64,000 bases of DNA from Amphibacillus sp052055485 (GCF_052055485.1 NZ_CP197171.1:2232001-2296000); one strand, 5' to 3'; numbered from the stretch's first letter, positions 8,498 to 18,010 are shown. A program made the numbers and translations. Notes: a model not told the origin generated them from the letters alone.

Positions 8498-9364
8498 ATG
8501 GTACAAAAAAAACGGTGGACGCTGGTGTTTTTTGCAATTCCCACTTTATTATTCTACTTTTATTTCTTTATAAGCCCTCTAGCAAACACTTTTATCGTTA
8601 GCTTTTTTGAATGGGATGGGCTTTCAGAACAGATTTATAACGGAATAAACAATTATATTCAATTATTCCAAGACCCTGTATTTTATTCGGCGTTATTTAA
8701 CTCAATGTATTGGGTACTTCTTGTTTTACTTGTTCAAATTCCAATTGCTTTTTTTCTTGCCTATTTTCTTTATCAAAAAGTGAAAGGATTCCGTTTACTG
8801 CGAACTGTTTACTTTATTCCGGTTGTGACATCAAGTGTTGCTATTTCATTGGCTTTCACTTTTATTTACAATCCTCAGTTCGGGATTCTAAATACACTAT
8901 TAAATATGATAGGACTCGGCAATTTAACAACGGATTGGTTAGCTGATCCATCAACTGCAGTAACAGCAGTTGCATTACCGTTTGTATGGCAATTTATCGG
9001 ATTGATGATGATCATTTTGTATTCTGGATTACAATCAATTCCCGAAGAGTTAATTGAGGCGGGAGAAGTTGATGGTGTTAATGCAGTGCAAAAGATTATT
9101 CATATCATTTTACCATCCATGAAACCCGTATTATCTATGTGTTTGATTTTAGCAATCACATATGCATTTAAACAATTTGATTATGTTTTACTTTTAACTG
9201 GTGGTGGTCCGGTACACTTAACGGAAGTATCTGGCTCATACATGTATAGTCAAGGTTTTGCGGAAAACAACTTCGGGTACGGAAATGCAATTGCTGTTGC
9301 GATGATGGTTATTGTGGTTGTTATTTCATTTATTATTAACAAGCTTTTCAAAACCGATGAATAA
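8498..9364 (+). CDS. aguF: Aldouronate ABC importer, permease 1 (MalF-like)
   Basis: 288 residues with six or so hydrophobic segments and the binding-protein-dependent permease loop EELIEAGEVDGVNAVQKIIHIILP (EAA...G motif, about residues 185-208), which contacts the ATPase. The start is set at ATG 8498 because AGAGGAGG lies 8 nt before it; an upstream in-frame ATG at 8477 would place the ribosome site inside the gene. It follows aguE after a stem-loop and precedes aguG by 21 nt. It belongs to the carbohydrate CUT1 group and would form the membrane channel with AguG. Confidence 0.9.
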   Translation: MVQKKRWTLVFFAIPTLLFYFYFFISPLANTFIVSFFEWDGLSEQIYNGINNYIQLFQDPVFYSALFNSMYWVLLVLLVQIPIAFFLAYFLYQKVKGFRLLRTVYFIPVVTSSVAISLAFTFIYNPQFGILNTLLNMIGLGNLTTDWLADPSTAVTAVALPFVWQFIGLMMIILYSGLQSIPEELIEAGEVDGVNAVQKIIHIILPSMKPVLSMCLILAITYAFKQFDYVLLLTGGGPVHLTEVSGSYMYSQGFAENNFGYGNAIAVAMMVIVVVISFIINKLFKTDE

Positions 9365-9385
9365 AAAATTAAGGGAGATTATAAG

Positions 9386-10249
9386 ATGGCTCAACAAATA
9401 GAAGCAAAGAACGAAACAAGTTCAATTGTACGTTCACTGCCAAAAATTTTAAAATACATTTTTGTTTGGGGATTTTTCTTAATCAATTTTGGTTTGTTTG
9501 CATGGATAATTATGACCTCATTCAAAGACAATACTGAAATCTTTCAAAGTCCATTTGGTCTTCCAAAATCATTTAGCTTTGAAAATTATACTACCGTATT
9601 AACAGACGGTAATATGGCGTTGTATTTATGGAATAGTTTTATCGTAACAATAGTGACCATTGTAATTTGCCTTATATTAGGGACGACAATGTCTTATGTA
9701 TTATCGCGTTTTCAATTTAGAGGGCGACAATTTCTTTATCTTTTATTTGTGATCGGTATTACTATTCCCTTACAGTCCTTGATTTTTCCAATGTTTTTTA
9801 GAATGCATGAATTGGGGCTAAGGGATTCATTATTTGGCATTATTATCGTCTATACTGCACTAAACTTACCGAAAACGGTATTTTTACTGGTCAGTTACAT
9901 GAAAGGTATTGCAGGTGAAATGGAAGAAGCGGCAATAATGGATGGTTGTAATACTTGGCAGATTTTTTCAAAGATCATCTTACCATTGAGTAGACCTATG
10001 CTTGCTACTTCAGGAATTTTAATATTTTTATCAACATGGAATGAGTACGTCTTTGCGACAGTATTAATATCTTCTGATGCCAATGCAACTTTACCATTAG
10101 GCTTGGCCAATTTCCAAACAGAATATATTAGTCAATATGGTTTAATATCGTCAGGGATTATTGTTTCCATAATTCCAATCTTAATTGTGTATATCTTATT
10201 CCAAGAACAAGTGGTTAAAGGAATGGCCTCTGGAGCGGTCAAAGGTTAA
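9386..10249 (+). CDS. aguG: Aldouronate ABC importer, permease 2 (MalG-like)
   Basis: 287 residues with a cytoplasmic N-terminal tail, about six transmembrane segments and the MalG-type EAA loop GEMEEAAIMDGCNTWQIFSK (about residues 176-195). The C-terminus GMASGAVKG is typical of CUT1 MalG-like permeases. GGGAG precedes the ATG at 9386. It completes a binding-protein/permease/permease set and is followed after 180 nt by a terminator. Confidence 0.9.
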   Translation: MAQQIEAKNETSSIVRSLPKILKYIFVWGFFLINFGLFAWIIMTSFKDNTEIFQSPFGLPKSFSFENYTTVLTDGNMALYLWNSFIVTIVTIVICLILGTTMSYVLSRFQFRGRQFLYLLFVIGITIPLQSLIFPMFFRMHELGLRDSLFGIIIVYTALNLPKTVFLLVSYMKGIAGEMEEAAIMDGCNTWQIFSKIILPLSRPMLATSGILIFLSTWNEYVFATVLISSDANATLPLGLANFQTEYISQYGLISSGIIVSIIPILIVYILFQEQVVKGMASGAVKG

Positions 10250-10424
10250 TATAGTCGGTATATTAGAGTGTTAGTCATGAATAGCTAATATGAACAGTTT
10301 AAGATAGCAAACTAAATATGATTTTATTGAGATTAAATGAAGAAATCTTGAAATTAACTGATCGATTTCGAAAAATTGGATGAAAAAAATATGACTTTTA
10401 ATGTAGAAATCAAACAATGCACAT
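10250..10424. other. Intergenic, nothing recognised
   Basis: AT-rich 3' untranslated stretch between aguG and its terminator. I see no coding region or operator-like palindrome in it. Confidence 0.5.
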
Positions 10425-10455
10425 AAAAAAACCTGCACTGTGCAGGTTTTTAAAA
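10425..10455 (+). terminator. Terminator of the aguEFG operon
   Basis: AAAAACCTGCA and TGCAGGTTTTT form a stem around a 3-5 nt loop, flanked by an A run and a T run. It separates the importer operon from uxuB. Confidence 0.85.
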
Positions 10456-10534
10456 TTTGCTTTAATCTGATTTGATTGAGTAAGGAATAGCAGACCATAA
10501 AATAGTGCTTGAACATAAGACGGGAGGAAAAAGA

Positions 10535-11380
10535 ATGAAACCGATACACAATCATTTAAAAAACAAGGTAGCTGTAATTACTGGGGGTGGCGGTGTGCTC
10601 TGCGGTTCAATGGCTCGTGAATTAGCTAATCATGGGATGAAAATTGCCATTTTGAATTATCCAAAAGAATTTGGCGACAGAACGGCAGAGGATATTAATA
10701 AAAAGGGTGGAGAAGCAATCTCAGTATTTTGTGATGTGACCAAAAAAGACATTGTTGAACAAGCCAGAGATGAGGTAGTGGAGGTGTTCGGTCGGGTCGA
10801 TCTGCTAATTAATGGGGCGGGTGGTAACCACCCAGAAGGAACGACTACAAATGAGGTCTATCATGAACAAGATATAGCTGACCCTGAAATACGTAGTTTT
10901 TTTGATTTAACCCATGATGGGTTTAATCATGTCTTTAATCTCAATTTAATGGGAACCCTCTTGCCATCACAAATCTTCACAGAAGAATTATTGAAAACTA
11001 AAGGGTCCATTATTAACATGTCATCAATGAGTGCACCCTCTCCAATGACTAAAGTCCCCGCCTATAGTGCGGCTAAAGCTGGGATCGACAACTTTACCCA
11101 ATGGATGGCCGTTCATTTTGGAAAAACAGGGATCAGAGTTAATGCACTTGCACCTGGCTTTTTCTTGACGGAACAAAACCGAGCTCTTTTGACCAATGAA
11201 GATGGTTCATATACAGAAAGGACGTTAAAGATCTTATCACAAACACCTATGGAAAAACTAGGTAAACCTGAAGATCTTTATGGTGCGCTTCTGTGGTTAG
11301 CGGATGACACTTACAGTGGTTTTGTAACAGGAATAAGTATACCGATTGATGGTGGCTTTATGGCCTATTCAGGGGTTTAA
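10535..11380 (+). CDS. uxuB: D-mannonate oxidoreductase (fructuronate reductase), SDR type
   Basis: 281 residues of the short-chain dehydrogenase/reductase family, related to the Bacillus type of UxuB (YjmF) rather than the long-chain E. coli enzyme. The nucleotide-binding motif TGGGGVLCG is near residue 16. The active site has Ser163/164 (NMSSMS) and Tyr177-x3-Lys181 (YSAAK). It would reduce D-fructuronate to D-mannonate, the step between UxaC and UxuA. The start at ATG 10535 is set by GGGAGG 7 nt upstream; an earlier in-frame ATG at 10505 lacks one. It follows the importer terminator and is 334 nt from uxuA, so it may have its own promoter, which I could not identify. Confidence 0.88.
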   Translation: MKPIHNHLKNKVAVITGGGGVLCGSMARELANHGMKIAILNYPKEFGDRTAEDINKKGGEAISVFCDVTKKDIVEQARDEVVEVFGRVDLLINGAGGNHPEGTTTNEVYHEQDIADPEIRSFFDLTHDGFNHVFNLNLMGTLLPSQIFTEELLKTKGSIINMSSMSAPSPMTKVPAYSAAKAGIDNFTQWMAVHFGKTGIRVNALAPGFFLTEQNRALLTNEDGSYTERTLKILSQTPMEKLGKPEDLYGALLWLADDTYSGFVTGISIPIDGGFMAYSGV

Positions 11381-11714
11381 GAGAGCTATCGATGTTTTAT
11401 TCCCTTTTAGAATAAAACGAAAAGGATGAATGTATCGCTATTTGCTGTCAAGTGCCAGGTGATCTAGTTATAAAAATTGTCCGATGGTTGTTCATGGTGA
11501 TAGTTCATTTACTGAAATGACGATTGATGCAACGTTAGTTGAGAGTATTTTATGACGATGGATAGACTACCATGTTTCCTCATCATTACAAGGGAACATG
11601 GTAGTCTATGAGCAAAACATAATACCACTGTGATTTCGGTTTTTTTAGCACTAAATGAGGCAAAGTGTGTCTATCAACTTGGTACTTAATAATAAATAAC
11701 TTGGGGGAAGAAAA
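11381..11714. other. Intergenic region with a long hairpin
   Basis: Between uxuB and uxuA. It has an 18-bp stem (listed separately) and, before it, a short open frame ending at 11555 that reads PMVVHGDSSFTEMTIDATLV. This looks coding-like but is only about 26 codons and I cannot assign it to a family. No clear promoter for uxuA was found. Confidence 0.4.
11562..11609 (+). terminator. Strong hairpin after uxuB, T run absent
   Basis: ATAGACTACCATGTTTCC (11562-11579) pairs with 11592-11609 over 18 bp (one G-U) with a 12-nt loop. The 3' flank is GAGCAAAAC, not a T run, so it may be a processing or stability element rather than a terminator. Confidence 0.4.
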
Positions 11715-12776
11715 ATGCGAATGATGCTTAGGTGGTTTGGTAAAGGGAATGATCCTGTCCCATTAGCCCATATGAAACAAGTTCCGGGAGTAGAAGGGGT
11801 TGTTTGGGCACTTCATGACTTACCAGCTGGTGAGGTTTGGCCAGAGGAACGCATTGCTGAAGTAAAAAAGCAAGCAGAAGAATACGACTTGAATATTGAT
11901 GTCGTTGAAAGTGTAAATATTCATGAAGATATAAAATTGGGCTTACCAACACGGCAAAAATATATAGACAATTATAAAACAACGATTAAAAATCTAGCGA
12001 ATTATGGTGTAAAAGTGATTTGTTATAATTTTATGCCGGTATTCGATTGGGTACGAACTGATTTACACAAAATGAATGATGATGGAGCAACTTCAATGTT
12101 TTTGGAAAAAAGTCAGATTGAAAATGTTGATCCGATGACACTTGTTAAAACAATTTTTCATGATAACAGTTACTCTATGCCGGGCTGGGAACCGGGCCGA
12201 TTAAAAGACTTAGCAAAACTATTTAAGTTATATGAAGATGTTACGGAAGAAAGTCTATGGAACAATTTACACTATTTTTTAGAACAAGTCATTCCTGTTG
12301 CTGAGCAATATGATGTCAAATTAGCTATTCACCCTGACGATCCACCCTATTCGGTATTTGGATTGCCGCGAATTATAAAAAATGGTCAAGATCTGGAACG
12401 TTTAACCGATTTAATCGATAGTAAGTATAATGGCATCACTTTTTGCACGGGTTCATTAGGGATTAATCCAGAGAATCGATTAACAGAAATGATTAGAAAA
12501 TTTGCTGATCGAATTCACTTCGTCCATCTTCGCAATCAAAAAATATACGAGAATGGAGATATACTTGAAACATCACACAGAACGAAAGATGGAAGTCTTT
12601 ATATGAATGACATTGTTAAAGTATTATCTGAAGTTGGTTTTTGTGGTTATGCTCGGCCGGATCATGGTAGACAAATTTGGGATGAAAACGCCCGCCCTGG
12701 CTATGGCTTTTACGATAGGGCTCTTGGTATTATGTATCTATGGGGATTATGGGATTCATTTAATCAGAACTCATAA
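11715..12776 (+). CDS. uxuA: D-mannonate dehydratase
   Basis: 353 residues, full length for UxuA. It begins MRMMLRWFGKGNDPVPLAHM, the family's characteristic N-terminus. Metal-ligand regions are visible: AIHPDDPP, IHFVHLRN and a late YARPDHGRQIW. UxuA is a metal-dependent TIM-barrel enzyme that dehydrates D-mannonate to 2-keto-3-deoxygluconate. GGGGGAAG precedes the ATG. It is followed by uxaC with a 54-nt gap, so the two are probably co-transcribed. The next enzymes of the pathway (KDG kinase and KDPG aldolase) are not in this window. Confidence 0.94.
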   Translation: MRMMLRWFGKGNDPVPLAHMKQVPGVEGVVWALHDLPAGEVWPEERIAEVKKQAEEYDLNIDVVESVNIHEDIKLGLPTRQKYIDNYKTTIKNLANYGVKVICYNFMPVFDWVRTDLHKMNDDGATSMFLEKSQIENVDPMTLVKTIFHDNSYSMPGWEPGRLKDLAKLFKLYEDVTEESLWNNLHYFLEQVIPVAEQYDVKLAIHPDDPPYSVFGLPRIIKNGQDLERLTDLIDSKYNGITFCTGSLGINPENRLTEMIRKFADRIHFVHLRNQKIYENGDILETSHRTKDGSLYMNDIVKVLSEVGFCGYARPDHGRQIWDENARPGYGFYDRALGIMYLWGLWDSFNQNS

Positions 12777-12830
12777 CTAGAATAGAATGTTATGATGCGA
12801 TTTATTAATCAAATATAAAGGATGATCCAG

Positions 12831-14243
12831 TTGCAAAAATTTTTAACAGAAGATTTTTTATTAGAAAGTGAAACTGCCAAAAGGCTTTACCATGAATATG
12901 CTAAGGATATGCCAATTTTTGATTATCACTGTCATTTAACGGCCGAGGAAATTGCTAAGGATCGAAATTTCTCATCGATAACTGAAATGTGGTTAGGTGA
13001 AGATCATTATAAATGGCGAGTTTTGCGCAGTAATGGCGTTGCAGAATCATATATTACGGGTCAGAAAAGTGAAAAGGAAAAATTTTTAAAATGGGCAGAA
13101 ACAATACCCCACTTATTAGGTAATCCACTTTATCATTGGACACACCTTGAATTGCAGCGATGTTTTGCCATTGACGTCCCTTTATCGCCAAGCACTGCAG
13201 AGCAAATATGGGAACAGTGTAATGAGCAATTACAGAAAGGTCAACTTTCTACTCGTGCTGTTATTGATAAATTTAATGTTAAAGTATTGTGTACGACTGA
13301 TGATCCAACGGATACGCTTTACTACCATGAACAACTTAAAGCTGATCCAAGTTTTGATGTCAAAGTTCTGCCGACCTTTCGACCGGATAAAGCTCTGGAT
13401 ATAGGCAGTGCTCATTTCACTGACTGGTTAGGTAAATTAGAAAAATCAGTTGGACAAGCGATAACAACTTATCATGATTTCCTTAATGCTCTTAAGCAAA
13501 GAGTAGATTTCTTTGACCAAGTCGGATGCCGTCTTTCTGATCACGGCTTGGACTCATCTTTCTATGAGGAGGTTAGTGAACAAACATGCGTGTCCATTTT
13601 TAACAAACGCATTGAAAATCAAGCGCTAACTGAGCAGGAGATTGTACAATTCCGTACGGCTATACTGCTGTTTTTAGGGAAACTTTATGCAGAAAAGGGA
13701 TGGGCCATGCAGTTTCATATCGGCGGACTACGTCATGTGAATGAATACATGGTGGAGCAGGTCGGCATAAATAGCGGTTTTGATTCCATAAATGATTTCC
13801 GTTATGCTAATGATTTAGCAAAATTAATGTCGAAATTGGAATTGGATAATAAATTGCCCAAAACGATTTTATATAATTTAAATCCCAATGATAATTATAT
13901 GTTAGCAACGATGGCTGGTAATTTTCAAAAGGACTTTCCAGGGAAAATTCAATTTGGTACAGCATGGTGGTTTAATGATCATCGTGAAGGGATAGAAAGT
14001 CAAATCCAAACCTTAGCCAATGTCGGTGTCCTGTCAACCTTTGTTGGTATGCTAACAGATTCTCGAAGTATTCTTTCTTATACACGACACGAATATTTCC
14101 GCCGCATTCTATGTAACATACTTGGACGTTGGATCGAAAATGGCGAATATCCAGCTGAACTGAAATGGGTTGGTCAAATAGTTGAAAATATTGCTTATCA
14201 CAATATAAAAAAATATCTTGATCTTGATTTAGACGAAAAATAA
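12831..14243 (+). CDS. uxaC: Uronate isomerase (glucuronate isomerase)
   Basis: 470 residues, amidohydrolase fold. DYHCHL near the N-terminus is the metal-binding HxH motif; YHWTHLELQR and CTTDDPTD are strongly conserved UxaC blocks. It converts D-glucuronate to D-fructuronate, the first step after alpha-glucuronidase. I chose the TTG at 12831 (MQKFLTEDFLLES) because AAAGGA is 8 nt upstream. An in-frame ATG at 12822 overlaps that ribosome site and would add three residues. The gene closes the uronate block and ends at a strong terminator, directly after which the group II intron is inserted. Confidence 0.94.
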   Translation: MQKFLTEDFLLESETAKRLYHEYAKDMPIFDYHCHLTAEEIAKDRNFSSITEMWLGEDHYKWRVLRSNGVAESYITGQKSEKEKFLKWAETIPHLLGNPLYHWTHLELQRCFAIDVPLSPSTAEQIWEQCNEQLQKGQLSTRAVIDKFNVKVLCTTDDPTDTLYYHEQLKADPSFDVKVLPTFRPDKALDIGSAHFTDWLGKLEKSVGQAITTYHDFLNALKQRVDFFDQVGCRLSDHGLDSSFYEEVSEQTCVSIFNKRIENQALTEQEIVQFRTAILLFLGKLYAEKGWAMQFHIGGLRHVNEYMVEQVGINSGFDSINDFRYANDLAKLMSKLELDNKLPKTILYNLNPNDNYMLATMAGNFQKDFPGKIQFGTAWWFNDHREGIESQIQTLANVGVLSTFVGMLTDSRSILSYTRHEYFRRILCNILGRWIENGEYPAELKWVGQIVENIAYHNIKKYLDLDLDEK

Positions 14244-14346
14244 GGTGTGATTTCAAGGGAGCTAGCAATCATAGCATATTTGAAGAAATAGTAACTTTAA
14301 TCGTCATTCAAGTTTAGCTGATCTAGAAGTCAGTCCCTTTAAATTT

Positions 14347-14386
14347 AAAAGCCCGTAGTCAACTTAACAGTGACTAAGGGCTTTTT
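14347..14386 (+). terminator. Terminator of uxuA-uxaC; intron target hairpin
   Basis: AAAAGCCC-TAGTCA pairs with TGACTA-GGGCTTTT (one mismatched position) and is followed by a T run. The group II intron begins 3 nt after the T run, as class C introns do. Confidence 0.9.
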
Positions 14387-14388
14387 AG

Positions 14389-16286
14389 GTGCGCCCTGCA
14401 TGGGTGAGAACTTGGTGGTGAAAGTCCACTACAGGCTTGGCAGTAGGAACTGTTAGCGAAAGACAAGGTGGCTATCGTGAGGTAGTGGCTGAAGGAAGTC
14501 AGACGCAAACTCCTGGACTGACGAACAGAAATTAGATAGAAGGCTGAATTAGGTCGGATAAGTCTGCATAACAAGACAAAGTCCAATACTGCCCGAAACC
14601 TATACAGTAAATCTAGCAGTTATATGGGAGGAAAGTTCTCACTCTTACCGGGGGAGGTCTTGTGAGGGTGACGTGTGAGTTGAGTGATAACGAGCCGACA
14701 CAACTAAGGTGGTGACATCTTGGTGAATCACAAGAAATCAGCAGAGGTCGTAGTAGTGTGAAAGGACCAAAACATGAAGGACCGAACAATAGTAATTTTG
14801 AAAAGTCTAGGAGGTGTGAAAGGTGCGAGAACTGCAGAAAACAGGAGAATCTGGCTATTGGCAGAGAGATAAGGTGGAACCTGAAGGGTATGTCGAAGCG
14901 CATAGTGCCTTTCATGGTGAAAAGAACAATCAAGATGGTGTATCCAATCTGTTTGAAAGAATCCTTTCAAGGGACAATCTGAATCAAGCTTACCTTCAAG
15001 TGGTCAGAAATAAGGGTGCAGCCGGAGTGGATGGTATGACATATGACCAACTGCTTCCATACTTGAAGGAACACAGGGAAGAACTATTAACGCAATTGTA
15101 TCTTGGAAAGTATAAACCTCAACCCGTATTACGGGTTGACATTCCAAAACAAGACGGCGGCATAAGAAAACTTGGAATCCCTACCGTTATGGACCGAATG
15201 CTTCAACAAGCAATAAACCAAGTATTACAACCCATATTTGAACCGACGTTCTCCGATAATAGTTTTGGGTTTCGTCCAAAACGTAGTGCACATCAAGCCA
15301 TCATACGGGCAAAATCGTACTACGAACAAGGGTACAAATATGTGGTGGACTTGGATATGAAAGCCTACTTCGATACAGTCAATCATGACAAACTCATGTA
15401 CTTTGTGGAAAAACGGATAGCGGATAAACGAGTCCTACGCTTGATAAGACAATACTTATTAAGTGGAATCATGATTGACGGCATTTTTGAAAAATCAGAG
15501 GAAGGAACGCCTCAAGGAGGAAACCTATCTCCGTTACTCAGTAATATTTACTTAAACGAGTTAGACCAATTACTGGAAAAACGAGGACGCCGATTCGTGC
15601 GTTACGCAGATGATTGTAACATCTACGTGAAAAGCAAAAGAGCAGGTCAGCGGGTCATGGAAAGTATTACGAAATTCCTTGAGAGAGATTTAAGTCTTAC
15701 CGTGAATCAGGAAAAGAGTGCGGTGGGTAGCCCCTTGAAACGAAAGTTTCTAGGCTTCTGTCTCCTCGTCACAAAGAAAGGTGTTCAAATCCGTCCACAT
15801 TATAAAGCAAAAGCGACCGTTAAACAGAAACTCAAACGAATCACTAAGCGTAATCGTGGAAGAAGTATCGATAGGATTTTAAAAGAAATCCAGCAACTTA
15901 TGACAGGGTGGATAAACTACTATGGCATAGGAGAAATGAAAGGATTTATGAAGAATCTGAATGGGTGGTTGAAGCGAAGAATTAGACAATACATCTGGAA
16001 ACAATGGAAAAACCCACGTACGAAACGAAAGAATCTAATTCATTTAGGTATCGATAAACGGAAAGCTTATGAATGGTCGAATACAAGAAAAGGTTACTGG
16101 ATTATATCAGGTAGCTATGTACTCCATCGTTCATTGACAGACAAAGAACTGGCAGGGAGAGGATATAAAGATATCGCTCTTCAATACCAGTTCGTACACT
16201 CAAACTATTGAACCGCCGTATACGGAACCGTACGTACGGTGGTGTGAGAGGGGTGAAAAGTTATTTAGCTTTTCCCTCTACTCGAT
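14389..16286 (+). mobile_element. Group II intron, probable bacterial class C
   Basis: It starts with GTGCGCC (consensus GUGYG) right after the uxaC terminator and ends near CTCGAT at 16286. Domain V is clear at 16212-16243: ACCGCCGTA pairs with TACGGTGGT, with a two-nt CG bulge and a GAAC tetraloop on a TACG/CGTA stem; its basal triad reads CGC, as in class IIC. Domain VI follows (GAGAGGG...CCCTCTACTC) with a candidate branch A at 16280. About 430 nt of structured RNA (domains I-III) precede the ORF in domain IV. Insertion after an intrinsic terminator and the lack of an endonuclease domain both fit class C. The 3' boundary is certain only to a few nt. Confidence 0.88.
14823..16211 (+). CDS. 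ltrA: Group II intron reverse transcriptase/maturase
   Basis: 462 residues. Reverse-transcriptase blocks appear in order: GAAGVDGMTYDQL, IPKQDGGIRKLGIPTVMDRM, SFGFRPKRSAHQA, VVDLDMKAYFDTV, GTPQGGNLSPLLSN and the catalytic RYADDCNIYV. The maturase (X) region with GWINYYG and RRIRQYIWKQWK follows. There is no C-terminal HNH endonuclease, which agrees with class C introns. The start is GTG 14823 with AGGAGG about 7 nt upstream. The frame is intact, so the intron may be active. The protein aids splicing and copies the intron RNA into new sites. Confidence 0.94.
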   Translation: MRELQKTGESGYWQRDKVEPEGYVEAHSAFHGEKNNQDGVSNLFERILSRDNLNQAYLQVVRNKGAAGVDGMTYDQLLPYLKEHREELLTQLYLGKYKPQPVLRVDIPKQDGGIRKLGIPTVMDRMLQQAINQVLQPIFEPTFSDNSFGFRPKRSAHQAIIRAKSYYEQGYKYVVDLDMKAYFDTVNHDKLMYFVEKRIADKRVLRLIRQYLLSGIMIDGIFEKSEEGTPQGGNLSPLLSNIYLNELDQLLEKRGRRFVRYADDCNIYVKSKRAGQRVMESITKFLERDLSLTVNQEKSAVGSPLKRKFLGFCLLVTKKGVQIRPHYKAKATVKQKLKRITKRNRGRSIDRILKEIQQLMTGWINYYGIGEMKGFMKNLNGWLKRRIRQYIWKQWKNPRTKRKNLIHLGIDKRKAYEWSNTRKGYWIISGSYVLHRSLTDKELAGRGYKDIALQYQFVHSNY

Positions 16287-16288
16287 TT

Positions 16289-18004
16289 TTATTGGTTCGT
16301 TTTTTCACGAATAAAGGCTTCAACTTCTTCAGCTGTTGACATGCTTAATAATTGTTCTTTGTAAGAAGCCATTTCTTCTTTAGATAGATCTCTAATTTGT
16401 GTTCGTGCAGGTAAAATGGATGTTGCACTCATACTAAATTCATCTAAACCAAATCCAAGTAAGATAGGAATGGCAATTGAATCGCCTGCCATCTCACCAC
16501 ACATACCTGCCCATTTGCCTTCTGCATGAGCAGCTTCAATCACATTGTTGACCAAAGTGAGAATCGCTGGATGATAAGGTTGATAGAGATAAGAAACACT
16601 TTCGTTCATCCGATCAGCAGCCATTGTGTATTGGATTAAATCGTTGGTTCCAATACTGAAGAAATCAACTTCTTTAGCAAATTGACGTGCGATCACGGCA
16701 GTAGAAGGAATTTCCACCATGATACCAATTTCGATCTCATCTGATACTTGGATACCTTCGCCTTTTAAGTTTTCTTTTTCTTCAAGTAATAATCCTTTTG
16801 CTTCACGGAATTCTTTTAATGTTGCAATCATTGGGAACATAATTTTTAGATTGCCGTAAGTACTTGCGCGTAATAAAGCACGAAGCTGAGTACGGAAGAT
16901 ATCTTTACGTTCCAAGCATAGACGGATAGCTCGTACCCCTAAAAATGGATTCATTTCTTCTGGGAGATCAAGGTAACTTAATTCCTTGTCGCCACCGATA
17001 TCTAATGTACGCACAACAACAGGCTTGTCTTTCATTTGTTCAAGGACAGATTTATAAGCCTCAAATTGCTCATCTTCAGTTGGGAAATCACTGTTGCCCA
17101 TGTAAAGAAATTCAGTACGATAAAGACCAACAGCTTCTCCACCGTTATTAAGTGCACCTTCTACGTCATTAGGTGTACCGATGTTTGCACCTAATTCAAC
17201 GTGCTGACCGTCTTTGGAAACGGTCGGCTCATCTTTAAGTTGGGCCCAAACTTCTTTTTGCTTAGCAAATTCAGCTTGTTTACTTTGATACTTCTCTAAT
17301 ACATCTTCAGAAGGGTTAATAATAACTTCGCCATCCATACCGTCGACAATGATAGTATCACCATCTTTGATATCTTTGGTGATAGTTTTTGTTCCAACGA
17401 CAGCTGGAATTTCTAAAGAACGAGCCATAATGGCTGAGTGTGATGTACGTCCACCGATGTTTGTGGTAAAGCCTTTAACAAATTGCTTATTAAGTTGTGC
17501 CGTATCGGAAGGTGTTAAATCTTCTGCAATGATAACGACTTCTTCATTAATTAAAGCAGGATCTGGAAAGGAAACATCTAATAGATGAGCCATCACTCGC
17601 TTGGTTACATCTTTAATGTCAGCAGCACGTTCGCGCATGTAGGCATTGTCCATTTGGTCAAACATCGTGATGAACATTTGGCTAATTTCATCTAGTGCTG
17701 CTTCTGCATTAACGTTTTCATTTTTTATTTTATCCTCTACTGCTGTGATTAACTCTGGATCACTAAGGACAAGTAAATGAGCTGAGAAAATTTCAGCATG
17801 TTCATCCCCAAGTGATTGACGGGCATGCTCTTTAACTTCTTCGAGTTCTGTTTTTGAAATATCTAGGGCGTCTTTTAGGCGTTGTATTTCTAGCTCAACA
17901 TCCTTAACTTTCTCTGTCTCAAAAGAAAGATCAGGTGCTTCAAGTGTATAAGCTTTAGAAATGGCAACACCATTTGAAGCGGCAATACCTTGTAAGTTTT
18001 TCAT
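16289..18004 (-). CDS. ptsI: Phosphoenolpyruvate-protein phosphotransferase (PTS Enzyme I)
   Basis: 571 residues, full length. The phosphorylated histidine is His189 in GGRTSHSAIMARS. The C-terminal PEP-binding domain shows EFLYMG, the metal/PEP loop VRTLDIGGDK and GMCGEMAGD with the conserved cysteine. Enzyme I takes phosphate from PEP and passes it to HPr in the cytoplasm. It lies 6 nt after ptsH and is transcribed toward the group II intron; its stop codon is only about 3 nt from the intron's 3' end, so the intron has replaced whatever spacer lay between uxaC and ptsI. Confidence 0.97.
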   Translation of the reverse strand: MKNLQGIAASNGVAISKAYTLEAPDLSFETEKVKDVELEIQRLKDALDISKTELEEVKEHARQSLGDEHAEIFSAHLLVLSDPELITAVEDKIKNENVNAEAALDEISQMFITMFDQMDNAYMRERAADIKDVTKRVMAHLLDVSFPDPALINEEVVIIAEDLTPSDTAQLNKQFVKGFTTNIGGRTSHSAIMARSLEIPAVVGTKTITKDIKDGDTIIVDGMDGEVIINPSEDVLEKYQSKQAEFAKQKEVWAQLKDEPTVSKDGQHVELGANIGTPNDVEGALNNGGEAVGLYRTEFLYMGNSDFPTEDEQFEAYKSVLEQMKDKPVVVRTLDIGGDKELSYLDLPEEMNPFLGVRAIRLCLERKDIFRTQLRALLRASTYGNLKIMFPMIATLKEFREAKGLLLEEKENLKGEGIQVSDEIEIGIMVEIPSTAVIARQFAKEVDFFSIGTNDLIQYTMAADRMNESVSYLYQPYHPAILTLVNNVIEAAHAEGKWAGMCGEMAGDSIAIPILLGFGLDEFSMSATSILPARTQIRDLSKEEMASYKEQLLSMSTAEEVEAFIREKTNQ

Positions 18005-18010
18005 CGTCTA

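Noticed and set aside
14374..14982. Several overlapping open frames on both strands
   Set aside because: They lie in the structured 5' RNA of the group II intron; GTG 14823 with AGGAGG gives the real reverse transcriptase.
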